A DNA stretch of 27,120 nt from JAVBPR01 sp031549485 (GTDB lineage: Bacteria; Bacillota; Clostridia; Oscillospirales; Feifaniaceae): positions 1-27,120 of the forward strand of contig JAVBPR010000003.1 of the NCBI GenBank assembly GCA_031549485.1. The letters are read 5' to 3'. The position numbers and the translations under genes are program-made. The notes beneath the pieces were generated by a model. That model saw only the letters and a list, made by a program, of their open reading frames with translations, made no database searches and was not told the origin of the DNA. Every line of letters begins with the position of its first letter. Position 1 is the first letter of the stretch. Positions 20,518 through 27,120 of the stretch are shown here, piece after piece.

Positions 20518-22251
20518 TTATATTTCCCTCCCGATTGCGCCCTTCGGGCAGACCGAAATGCATAATCCACATCCGTTGCAAAGCGTTTTATCGATGACGT
20601 GCGCGCCGTTTTCTTTCGAAATCGCCGGGCAGCCTATCTTAAGGCAAATTCCGCAATTTATACATTTTTCTTTGCTTATCTCAACCGGCGGCTCGTGCTT
20701 GACGTATTTCAAAAGCGCACACGGCCGGCGGGTTATGACAACCGAAGGTTCATCTTTTGCTACCGCCGCCATAATCGCTTCATCGGTGGCTTTCAGGTCG
20801 TTAGGATCGACAACGGTAATGTCTTTAATCCCAAGCGCCTCGCAAAGTTTTTCAAGATTTATCGCGGTGGTCGGCTCGTTTTTAATGGTGAAGCCGGTCG
20901 TCGGATTTTGCTGATGCCCTGTCATGCCGGTTATGCTGTTATCGACGATAATTACGGTTGAATTGCCTTTGTTGTAAACAATGTCGGCAAGGCTGGTCAT
21001 GCCGCTGTGCATAAAGGTCGAATCCCCTATAACCGCGACCGAAGCCTTGCTGTTTCCGGCGACCTTATTAAACCCGTGAAGCGAGGAAATCGAAGCGCCC
21101 ATGCAAAGCGTTGTATCCATCGCATTCAGCGGCGGCTGGGCTCCGAGGGTATAGCAACCGATGTCCCCCATAACGGTCAATTTGCGCTTATTAAGTGTAT
21201 AGAACAATCCGCGGTGCGGGCACCCCGGGCACATGACCGGAGGTCTTACCGGAACATCGGCTGCGGTGCCGCAGAGCATAGTTTCTTCAAACAGGATTTT
21301 TTCTTTTATCTCGGCCGAAGTATATTCGTAAAGCACGCTGAAAAGGTTCTTGCCGTCGCATTTTATACCAAGGCTTTTGACGTGGTTTTCTATATACGGA
21401 TCAAGCTCCTCGATAACAATCACCCGCTCGTGGCGGGCGGCAAAATCCGCAATAAGTTTTTCGGGAAGCGGGTTTAAAAGCGCGAGTTTCAAATAATCGA
21501 CATCGTCGCCGAGCGCTTCCCTCGCGTAATCATAAGCAATTCCGCAGGAAATTACGCCGATTTTTTTGCCGCTTTCATATGTTTTGTTTAATATATCCGA
21601 TTCTGCAAGTTCTTCGCGCATTTTGGCAAGCCGCTCTTCAACAACGGCGTGGCGTTTTTTCGCATTGCCCGGCATCATAACAAATTTCGATGCGTCTTTT
21701 TTATATTCTATAAGCGGAATTTCAACGCGCTCGCTCTGCGCGACAAGGCTTTGCGAATGCGAAACACGGGTGGAAAGCCGCAGCATAAACGGGGTATCGT
21801 ATTTTTCCGAAAGTTCGTATGCGAGCTTTGCGAAATCCACGCATTCCTGCGAATCACACGGCTCGATCATCGGGAGTTTCGCCGCTCTCGCGTAGTGCCT
21901 CGAGTCCTGCTCGTTTTGTGAAGAGTGCAGTCCCTGATCGTCCGCGACCGCGATAAGAAATCCGGCGTTCACCCCGGTATAAGCTCCGACAAAAAGCGGA
22001 TCGGCAGCGACATTCAGCCCGACATGCTTCATGGCGCAAAACGAGCGCCCGCCGCCGATAGACGCGCCATATGCCGCCTCAAAAGCGACCTTTTCATTCG
22101 GCGCCCATTCGCTGTACATCTCGCTGTATTTTGCCGCCGCTTCGGTTATCTCGGTGCTCGGCGTTCCCGGATAGCTCGAGATGAATTTCACCCCGGCTTC
22201 GTAGAGTCCGCGCGCAACCGCATCGTTTCCAAGCATCATTTTTTTACTCAT
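20518..22251 (-). CDS. iorA: Indolepyruvate:ferredoxin oxidoreductase, alpha subunit
   Basis: This 577-residue thiamine-diphosphate and iron-sulfur subunit has an N-terminal pyruvate-oxidoreductase domain (GNDAVARGLYEAGVKFISSY, PGTPSTE). A TPP-binding region follows with GDIGCYTLGAQPPLN and GDSTFMHSGMTSLADIVYN ahead of VIIVDNSITGMTGHQ. A C-terminal 2x[4Fe-4S] ferredoxin domain has the cysteine groups CINCGICLKIGCP and CNGCGLCISVCP. The first group has the one-residue wider last gap commonly seen in IorA. The enzyme is oxygen-sensitive in characterised relatives, which fits an anaerobe. It lies 8 bases after paaK and abuts iorB. Together they handle aromatic amino acid breakdown or the reverse reductive synthesis. 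Confidence 0.97.
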   Translation of the reverse strand: MSKKMMLGNDAVARGLYEAGVKFISSYPGTPSTEITEAAAKYSEMYSEWAPNEKVAFEAAYGASIGGGRSFCAMKHVGLNVAADPLFVGAYTGVNAGFLIAVADDQGLHSSQNEQDSRHYARAAKLPMIEPCDSQECVDFAKLAYELSEKYDTPFMLRLSTRVSHSQSLVAQSERVEIPLIEYKKDASKFVMMPGNAKKRHAVVEERLAKMREELAESDILNKTYESGKKIGVISCGIAYDYAREALGDDVDYLKLALLNPLPEKLIADFAARHERVIVIEELDPYIENHVKSLGIKCDGKNLFSVLYEYTSAEIKEKILFEETMLCGTAADVPVRPPVMCPGCPHRGLFYTLNKRKLTVMGDIGCYTLGAQPPLNAMDTTLCMGASISSLHGFNKVAGNSKASVAVIGDSTFMHSGMTSLADIVYNKGNSTVIIVDNSITGMTGHQQNPTTGFTIKNEPTTAINLEKLCEALGIKDITVVDPNDLKATDEAIMAAVAKDEPSVVITRRPCALLKYVKHEPPVEISKEKCINCGICLKIGCPAISKENGAHVIDKTLCNGCGLCISVCPKGAIGREI

Positions 22252-22259
22252 CTATACCT

Positions 22260-23561
22260 CTAATCTTTCGGTCTCAAATCAATGACGCGCTTTGATTTGC
22301 CCTCTGTTCTCGGCAACGATTTGCTCTCAACAAGGCGGACTTTTGCGTCAAGCCCGAGGACCGAATGTAGTTTAACTTTTATATTGTTTTGCGTCGCCGC
22401 AAGTTCCTGCCAATTTTCAAGGTCTATGCTGTCCGCAATTTCCACCTCGACCTCAAGGGTATCTTTAAACCCTTCGCGGCGAACGACAAGCTGATAAAAC
22501 GGCGCTATATTTTCCATACCGATAATCACGCTTTCGATCTGCGACGGGAAAACATTTACTCCCTTGATTATTATCATATCGTCGCTGCGTCCGGTTACCT
22601 TGTCCATCCGGACATGCGTTCTTCCGCAGACGCAGGGTTCGTAATTTAGCCTTGTAATATCTTTTGTGCGATATCTAATAATCGGGAAGCCCTCTCTTGT
22701 AAGCGAGGTCAGCACCATTTCGCCTTTTTCGCCCGGCGCGACTCTTTCAAGCGTTTCGGGATTGATAAGTTCCGGCAAAAAGTGGTCTTCCGCAATATGC
22801 AGGCCGTTTCGCTCGACACACTCGCCCGAAACGCCGGGGCCGCCGAGCTCGCACATGCCGTAGTTATCGGTCGCGATAATCCCCAGATTTTTCTCGATAG
22901 TTTCGCGCATTTCTTTTGTGCAGCCTTCTCCGCCGAAAAGTCCTACTTTGAGAGCGAGGCTGTTTTTATCTATCCCTTTTTCCCGGATACTTTCAGAAAG
23001 ATAAAGGGCGTATGATGGCGTTGCGATAAGCACGGTCGTCTGCAAATCCTGCATCATATAAATATGGCGCTCGGTGTTTCCCGCCGCAAGCGGAACTATC
23101 ATGCACCCGATTTTTTCAAGCCCGTAATGCAGGCCAAATCCGCCGGTGAAAAGCCCGTAGCCAAAAGCCATCTGCGCAACATCGTCCCGCGTAACGCCGA
23201 CAGCGGTCGCAAGCCGCGCAATCAAATCCGCCCAGATATTAAGGTCGTTTCGCGTATACCCGACGAGCGTCGGTTTGCCCGTCGTTCCGCTTGTTCCGTG
23301 AATCCGAACAATCTCGGAGCGCGGCACCGCCGCCATTTTAAGCGGATAATTGTCCCTTAAATCTTCTTTCGTGGTGAAAGGAAGATGTTTCACATCGTCA
23401 AGCGATTTTATTTTATCGGCGGAAACACCCGCCTTATCGTATTTTTCTTTATATAAAGGTATATTCCTGTATGCGTAATCTACCACCCATTTGAGCCGCT
23501 CAAGCTGCAACTTTTCGATTTCCGCCCTCGCCATAGTTTCCAAATCTTTTTGCCAGAACAT
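22260..23561 (-). CDS. paaK: Phenylacetate--CoA ligase
   Basis: This 433-residue adenylate-forming enzyme joins an aryl acid such as phenylacetate or indoleacetate to CoA with ATP. The opening FWQKDLETMARAEIEKLQLE and LKWVVDYAYRNIPLYKEKYD are typical of PaaK. The ATP-binding P-loop is GTSGTTGKPTLVGYT (about 90-104), and later motifs are ATDNYGMCELGGPGVS, TRYRTKDI-type IIRYRTKDITRL and GRSDDMIIIKGVNVFPSQIE. AGGAGGG precedes the ATG. It is the first gene of paaK-iorA-iorB; in archaea and anaerobes this pairing couples aryl-CoA formed by Ior to ATP. The 267 bases upstream carry no sure promoter. Confidence 0.95.
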   Translation of the reverse strand: MFWQKDLETMARAEIEKLQLERLKWVVDYAYRNIPLYKEKYDKAGVSADKIKSLDDVKHLPFTTKEDLRDNYPLKMAAVPRSEIVRIHGTSGTTGKPTLVGYTRNDLNIWADLIARLATAVGVTRDDVAQMAFGYGLFTGGFGLHYGLEKIGCMIVPLAAGNTERHIYMMQDLQTTVLIATPSYALYLSESIREKGIDKNSLALKVGLFGGEGCTKEMRETIEKNLGIIATDNYGMCELGGPGVSGECVERNGLHIAEDHFLPELINPETLERVAPGEKGEMVLTSLTREGFPIIRYRTKDITRLNYEPCVCGRTHVRMDKVTGRSDDMIIIKGVNVFPSQIESVIIGMENIAPFYQLVVRREGFKDTLEVEVEIADSIDLENWQELAATQNNIKVKLHSVLGLDAKVRLVESKSLPRTEGKSKRVIDLRPKD

Positions 23562-23766
23562 ATTCCCTCCTACTGCAAGCGTTTTAAACCGCTTCTTGTT
23601 ATTTTCCGCTTTGCTATCTACCGACGGCTAATAAAAATAGCAGCGAAAAAGATGCTGTATCGTACGAAAACGCCGACATCACACACCGATTTTCTGCCGC
23701 CAAACAAAAGGGCTCTGCCTATTATTAATTTTCCCGGGCATTTTTATCTCCGAAAAAATCAAAATC

Positions 23767-23783
23767 GCCGCAAAAAAGCGCGG
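23767..23783 (-). terminator. Possible weak terminator after GNAT gene
   Basis: On the minus strand, a GCCGC/GCGGC stem of 5 bp with a T-rich 7-base loop is followed by GATTTTGATTTTTT. It is short, about 45 bases after the acetyltransferase stop. The rest of the 23562-23828 interval shows nothing clear. Confidence 0.45.
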
Positions 23784-23828
23784 CAATTCGAGCTATAACA
23801 GCTTTCCTTCCGTCTTTCCGTCCTACAA

Positions 23829-24569
23829 TTATACATTATAACAGAACTTTTCCCCGAAATCAACAAATCCGACGCGCTTATAAACCCTCACCGCCGCAGG
23901 GTTGTAACAAGCTATGTAGACGTTTTTTCCATTTTCCGAAAGTTTTTTTGCAAGATATAATACCGCCGCTCCCGCAAGCCCTTTGCCGCGGTGTTCTTTT
24001 GCGGTCGCAACGCTTCCGAGAATCGCCTCCGCCCTGCTTTCGCAGACAATCGACGCGGTACACACCGCCACGCCGTTTTCTTCGACAAATACCGTTTCGC
24101 CCGCGCCGAGCTTTTCAATCGACCGGCGGGCGGTGTAATATTCTTCAAATTCAGGCATATCAAATGTTTCGGTATCGCGTAGTAACGAGTAAACAGATTT
24201 ATGCTCTTCTATTGTTGATGCGATCTTTATTTCGGGCGCGCCATCTTTTCCGCTTTGCTCTTGCACGGAATCTCCTTGATATTTCAAAAGCGGGAAACTT
24301 TTCGGCATTCCGCCGAAAAACTCCGCAATGCCGGAAACCGTTTTCTCGTCACCGGTAATTTCCCGCGCACGGTGCATTTTTAAAAAAAGCGCGGTTTCGT
24401 CGATATTTTCCGCACTGATATGCCAAGCGCCGAAAACACGCTGAATAAACGCGCCGCCTTCAAAATCGGCAAACGCCGAATAATACGCATCATTTTGCCT
24501 GTTATAGAGCGCTTCGAAAAAGATGCGCTGCTCCGGCGTTTTAAAGTTTTCTGAAAACTTTTTAATCAT
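23829..24569 (-). CDS. GNAT-family N-acetyltransferase
   Basis: This 246-residue protein has a C-terminal GNAT domain (about 112-246). The acetyl-CoA binding loop is GSVATAKEHRGKGLAGAA (H193-R-G-K-G197). The conserved beta-bulge segment and NPAAVRVYKRVGFVDFGE near the end are typical of the fold. The N-terminal ~110 residues form a further domain that may be a second, degenerate GNAT fold. The acceptor substrate is unknown. It starts one base after the stop of the degenerate M42 gene, with AGAGGAA as ribosome binding site. It is thus the last gene of the M42 operon, and a link to N-terminal peptide or amino acid acetylation is possible. Confidence 0.88.
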   Translation of the reverse strand: MIKKFSENFKTPEQRIFFEALYNRQNDAYYSAFADFEGGAFIQRVFGAWHISAENIDETALFLKMHRAREITGDEKTVSGIAEFFGGMPKSFPLLKYQGDSVQEQSGKDGAPEIKIASTIEEHKSVYSLLRDTETFDMPEFEEYYTARRSIEKLGAGETVFVEENGVAVCTASIVCESRAEAILGSVATAKEHRGKGLAGAAVLYLAKKLSENGKNVYIACYNPAAVRVYKRVGFVDFGEKFCYNV

Positions 24570-24570
24570 T

Positions 24571-25503
24571 TTATTCCTCTATTTCGCTTCCGCAACAGGC
24601 AATAATCAAATCGGTAACGTCGTTTATGTCGTAAAGCGAAACAGCTTCACAGGCGCTGCCGGCATGTCTCACCGGAAGCACAATACCGCCCGAAATCGCG
24701 CCGCCCGCGGCGGTATGCGCTACTCCGTCATCAAAACTTTCCTCAGAAACCGGAAGGGTGCAAATCCCCTCTTTTTTATTTCTGATGTGGCTGATTATTC
24801 TTTTGTCGCAGATAATTCCGCTGTCGGCAAGTTTTAAAACCGCGCCGCCGCCCGACTCTATGTCCCCTTTGCCGCCCGGAAAATCGTTCGCCGCGCAGGT
24901 TCCGACAGAAATGCAATAATCAGGTTTGATATTGTATGCGGCGGCGAGAGCGCCGCGGCCGCCAGCGAGTCCCTGCGCCTCGAAGACAAAATATGTGTCG
25001 TAAACCGGCGCAAAATCTGTCTCGGCGGCAAAAAGCGCCGCGGCAAGCGCGGATTTCCCGCCTGCCCAGACTCCGCAAATTCTTTCGCCGATAAGCCGTG
25101 TGTTTTGCGCTACCGCGCCGAGAGTGCCGACCGGCACCTCTTCCGCCGTTTCGATAAAAATGTCGCCCGCTTCAGGCTTTTCGCTTTTTTCGGCATGCGC
25201 GACGCCGAAGATATCGCCCATTATGACCGTGCTTCCGCAGAGCAGTTCGGTCGGATATTTCCCGGTTTTCGTTATCCTCGAAAATTCGCCGCTTTCGCTT
25301 ACGATAATTCCGGGCTCGTCCATTCTGCAAAGAATCATAAGTTTTTTCTTGCTTTTTCCTTTTTTTCGCGCGACGATATTCCCGAGAACATCCCGCGAAA
25401 TTTCGGCCTTTCCGGCAAGAGCCTGCTCGATATAATCCGCCATGCTTTTTTCGCCGCCCGACGGAGCGGGAATATTCATAATTTCTAAAATCGTCTTGGT
25501 CAT
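24571..25503 (-). CDS. M42-family peptidase homologue lacking metal ligands
   Basis: This 310-residue protein aligns along its length with the M42 peptidase encoded just upstream (GNIVARKKGKSKKKLMILCR against the AAHMDE region). Yet every active-site residue visible there is changed. The first histidine is R60 (CRMDEPG instead of AHMDEVG), the bridging aspartate of LDNR is G148 (AGGK), and the EE pair is G178-L179. The aspartate of VVDTT is G201 and the last histidine is G282. It should not bind the two metals or cleave peptides. The reading frame is intact, so it is a pseudoenzyme rather than a broken gene. The ATG at 25503 overlaps the upstream stop as ATGA; a longer start at 25602 runs inside the previous gene. 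A hetero-oligomer or regulatory role is inference. Confidence 0.87.
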   Translation of the reverse strand: MTKTILEIMNIPAPSGGEKSMADYIEQALAGKAEISRDVLGNIVARKKGKSKKKLMILCRMDEPGIIVSESGEFSRITKTGKYPTELLCGSTVIMGDIFGVAHAEKSEKPEAGDIFIETAEEVPVGTLGAVAQNTRLIGERICGVWAGGKSALAAALFAAETDFAPVYDTYFVFEAQGLAGGRGALAAAYNIKPDYCISVGTCAANDFPGGKGDIESGGGAVLKLADSGIICDKRIISHIRNKKEGICTLPVSEESFDDGVAHTAAGGAISGGIVLPVRHAGSACEAVSLYDINDVTDLIIACCGSEIEE

Positions 25504-26492
25504 ATTAAATCCTCGCTTGCAAGAAGTGCTTTCAAAAGCCTTACAGTTTCGTTTATATCCCCGATATCGCCAAGCGATGACGGGCTGTGAAGATATCTGC
25601 ACGGGGTTGCTATGGTCAGCGTTTTTATTCCGCCTCTACTGCGCTGTATCGCGCCCGCATCCACCCCGCCGGTGATAAAAGTTTTAAGCTGATATTTTAT
25701 ACTTTCCCGCGCTGCAATCTCCTCTGCTTTTTTCACCGTTTCGCGGTCATAATAAGTTACCCCGTCAATCATAAATATTGCCGTCCCTTCGCCGAGCCGG
25801 CACCCGACTTCGTGGCTCCTGCGTCCTGGCAGGTCGACCGCCGTAGTTGTATCAACGACAATCGCAAAATCGGGCGCGACGCGATTTGCCGCCGCGTAAG
25901 CTCCGCGAAGCCCTATCTCCTCCGAAACGGTAAACGCAAAGGTGGTATCGTAATAAGGCGTATCTCCCGCCGCCAAAATTGCCGCAAGGCAACCGACGCG
26001 GTTGTCAAGCGAAGGGGAGCAAACCTTTGTGTCGAGCAACGTGGTGAAATCCCTGTCAAAAACTACCGTATCGCCTTTTTTTATATCGGCGTTTTCAAAG
26101 CCGAGGTCTATAAAAAGTTTTTCGAAATCGGGCGCCTTGCTTTTTTCCTTTTCGTTTGAAAGATGCAGCGCCTTACATCCGATGACGCCGGCAACGCGTT
26201 TTGGTCCGACAAGCACCTTTTTGCCGAGAATCGTCCGTTTGTCAATTCCGCCGACCGGCATAAACTTTAAAAGCCCGTCCTTGTGAATTCCCGAAATAAT
26301 AAAGCCGACCTCATCCATATGCGCCGCAACCAAAATATGCTTGCTGTGATTCTTCCCCTCTTTAAAGCAGAGCAGATTGCCCATATTGTCAAGTTCATAG
26401 CTCTCGAAACACCGCGCGATTACCGCCGCGATTTCAGACTCATCGCCGGATACTCCCCGCGCTGTGCAAAGTTCTTTAAGCAGATTAAGCAT
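25500..26492 (-). CDS. M42-family aminopeptidase
   Basis: M42 metallopeptidases are cytosolic dinuclear-metal aminopeptidases, typically assembled as hollow dodecamers that trim peptides. This 330-residue copy keeps all ligands: H58 in AAHMDEVGF, D163 in SLDNRVG, the catalytic and ligand pair E191-E192 in VSEEIGLRGA, D214 in VVDTTTAVD, and H302 in PCRYLHSP. The ATG at 26492 is chosen because GGAGG lies 9 bases upstream; the TTG at 26501 abuts that site. It overlaps the preceding M42 gene by 8 bases and the following one by 4 bases. Substrate side-chain preference cannot be read. Confidence 0.95.
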   Translation of the reverse strand: MLNLLKELCTARGVSGDESEIAAVIARCFESYELDNMGNLLCFKEGKNHSKHILVAAHMDEVGFIISGIHKDGLLKFMPVGGIDKRTILGKKVLVGPKRVAGVIGCKALHLSNEKEKSKAPDFEKLFIDLGFENADIKKGDTVVFDRDFTTLLDTKVCSPSLDNRVGCLAAILAAGDTPYYDTTFAFTVSEEIGLRGAYAAANRVAPDFAIVVDTTTAVDLPGRRSHEVGCRLGEGTAIFMIDGVTYYDRETVKKAEEIAARESIKYQLKTFITGGVDAGAIQRSRGGIKTLTIATPCRYLHSPSSLGDIGDINETVRLLKALLASEDLI

Positions 26493-27120
26493 TTTGCGCA
26501 ACCTCCTTAAAAAAGTTGCGCAAAATGTCTTTCGCGCTCTCGTAATCGGATAACTTCATCATTTCGATTCCGGTATGCATGTTTTTTATCGGAATTGAGA
26601 TAAGCCCTGTTTTTATACCGTTTGCCGCGGCGTGATAGGAAAACGCGTTTGTCCCCGTTCCTCCGTTCATAACCTCGATTTGATACGCGCCTTCCGCCGC
26701 TTCGCAAAGCTGTGAAAACAGCGCGCGGTCAAGTATAGGCGCGATACCTATCATTGCTCCTCCGCCGAAAACCCCCGCTTCTTCCTCCGAGAGCTCCGGT
26801 GTTCGCGCAAAGGTGGTGTCAACAACGATACAGGTATCTATTTCCTCGGAAAATCCCGCCGCTTTCGCTCCGCGAAGTCCCGCTTCCTCTCCGCTTGAAA
26901 AAATGGCGGTCAGATTTATATTTTCGGTTTCCAAAAAGATTTCAAGTATAGCCGAAACGCCCGCGCGATTATCAAGCGACCGGGAGGCTATCGCACCGTT
27001 GCCGAAATCGGTATATTCTCCGCAGAGAGTGATGTAATCGCCAACCGATACAATCGCTTCCGCCGCCGCCTTGTCAGCCGCGCCGATATCGACAAACAGC
27101 TCCGAAATTTCGGTGAAATT
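26485..27120 (-). CDS. M42-family aminopeptidase, C-terminal part
   Basis: The gene enters from the right edge, so its N-terminus is missing; 211 residues are seen. They hold the bridging aspartate in ASRSLDNRAG, the EE pair in SSGEEAGLRGA, the aspartate of VVDTTFART, the NGGTGTNAF segment and the last histidine in PIKNMHTGIEM. All are intact, so this copy is probably active. It overlaps the start of the next M42 gene, forming the first visible gene of a three-M42 set followed by the acetyltransferase. A TTG at 26934 could open a short frame, but the homology continues well upstream of it. Confidence 0.94.
   Translation of the reverse strand, partial: NFTEISELFVDIGAADKAAAEAIVSVGDYITLCGEYTDFGNGAIASRSLDNRAGVSAILEIFLETENINLTAIFSSGEEAGLRGAKAAGFSEEIDTCIVVDTTFARTPELSEEEAGVFGGGAMIGIAPILDRALFSQLCEAAEGAYQIEVMNGGTGTNAFSYHAAANGIKTGLISIPIKNMHTGIEMMKLSDYESAKDILRNFFKEVAQNA

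Noticed and set aside
23562..23828. Riboswitch or T-box before paaK
   Set aside because: Only a loose inverted repeat (AAGCGTTTTAAACCGCTT) and a weak hairpin are present; no T-box or known riboswitch core was recognised.
25587..26159. 190-codon plus-strand frame opposite the M42 gene
   Set aside because: The minus-strand M42 protein has every catalytic residue; the plus frame is a shadow.
1..27120. CRISPR array, prophage, transposase or rRNA genes
   Set aside because: No regularly spaced repeats, no phage structural or integrase genes, no transposase motifs and no rRNA sequence were seen.

Overview
The window reads as a chromosomal segment of a Gram-positive, moderate-GC Clostridia-type Bacillota genome, possibly Oscillospiraceae-like, although rank below class is a guess. 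The pointers are strong AGGAGG-type ribosome binding sites with TTG, GTG and ATG starts, sigma-A promoters with TTGACA/TATAAT boxes, and compact intrinsic terminators. Several genes also point that way: class II GalT, the yceD-rpmF pair, a YnbB-type PLP enzyme beside ruvCAB, and indolepyruvate:ferredoxin oxidoreductase with PaaK. The first and last genes are cut by the window edges. Nearly all genes lie on the minus strand; the exceptions are a secreted stalk-domain protein and a phosphate-binding-like lipoprotein.

Layout in plus coordinates. 1-1321: DUF512 radical SAM protein (partial), L32 and YceD. 1473-2471: a stalk-domain exported protein fired from a divergent promoter pair. 2567-6021: galT, galK and a YcgL-like nucleotidyltransferase; a 20-bp exact direct repeat covering the ribosome binding site and start codon occurs at both galK and the nucleotidyltransferase gene. 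6184-10109: an AT-rich four-gene block, read leftward as XRE regulator, SPFH protein with two zinc ribbons, four-helix membrane protein, and zinc-ribbon/TPR/TIR protein. This is the best candidate for a little-described system and looks like a membrane-scaffolded TIR defence or stress module. 10276-13015: purine nucleoside phosphorylase, a degenerate tRNA-Leu 3' fragment, an ABC-F ATPase with a decayed second ATP site, and an intact tRNA-Leu(CAA). 13104-14201: orphan PstS-like lipoprotein. 14202-14533: non-coding, with a palindromic MITE-like repeat and a terminator. 14534-15871: glmM. 16042-19832: a tightly coupled ACT-domain/YnbB/ruvC/ruvA/ruvB operon. 19945-23561: paaK-iorA-iorB. 23829-27120: three tandem M42 peptidase genes plus a GNAT acetyltransferase; the middle M42 protein has lost every metal ligand.

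Functionally, galK and galT form the core of the Leloir pathway. RuvABC resolves Holliday junctions. IorAB with PaaK converts aryl pyruvates to aryl acids through CoA thioesters, or the reverse, and the ACT protein next door may sense aromatic amino acids. GlmM supplies amino sugars for the wall. The M42 set probably trims peptides in the cytosol. The TIR block and the ABC-F/tRNA-Leu segment look like accessory insertions among these housekeeping genes. All assignments come from reading motifs by eye; no database search was run.
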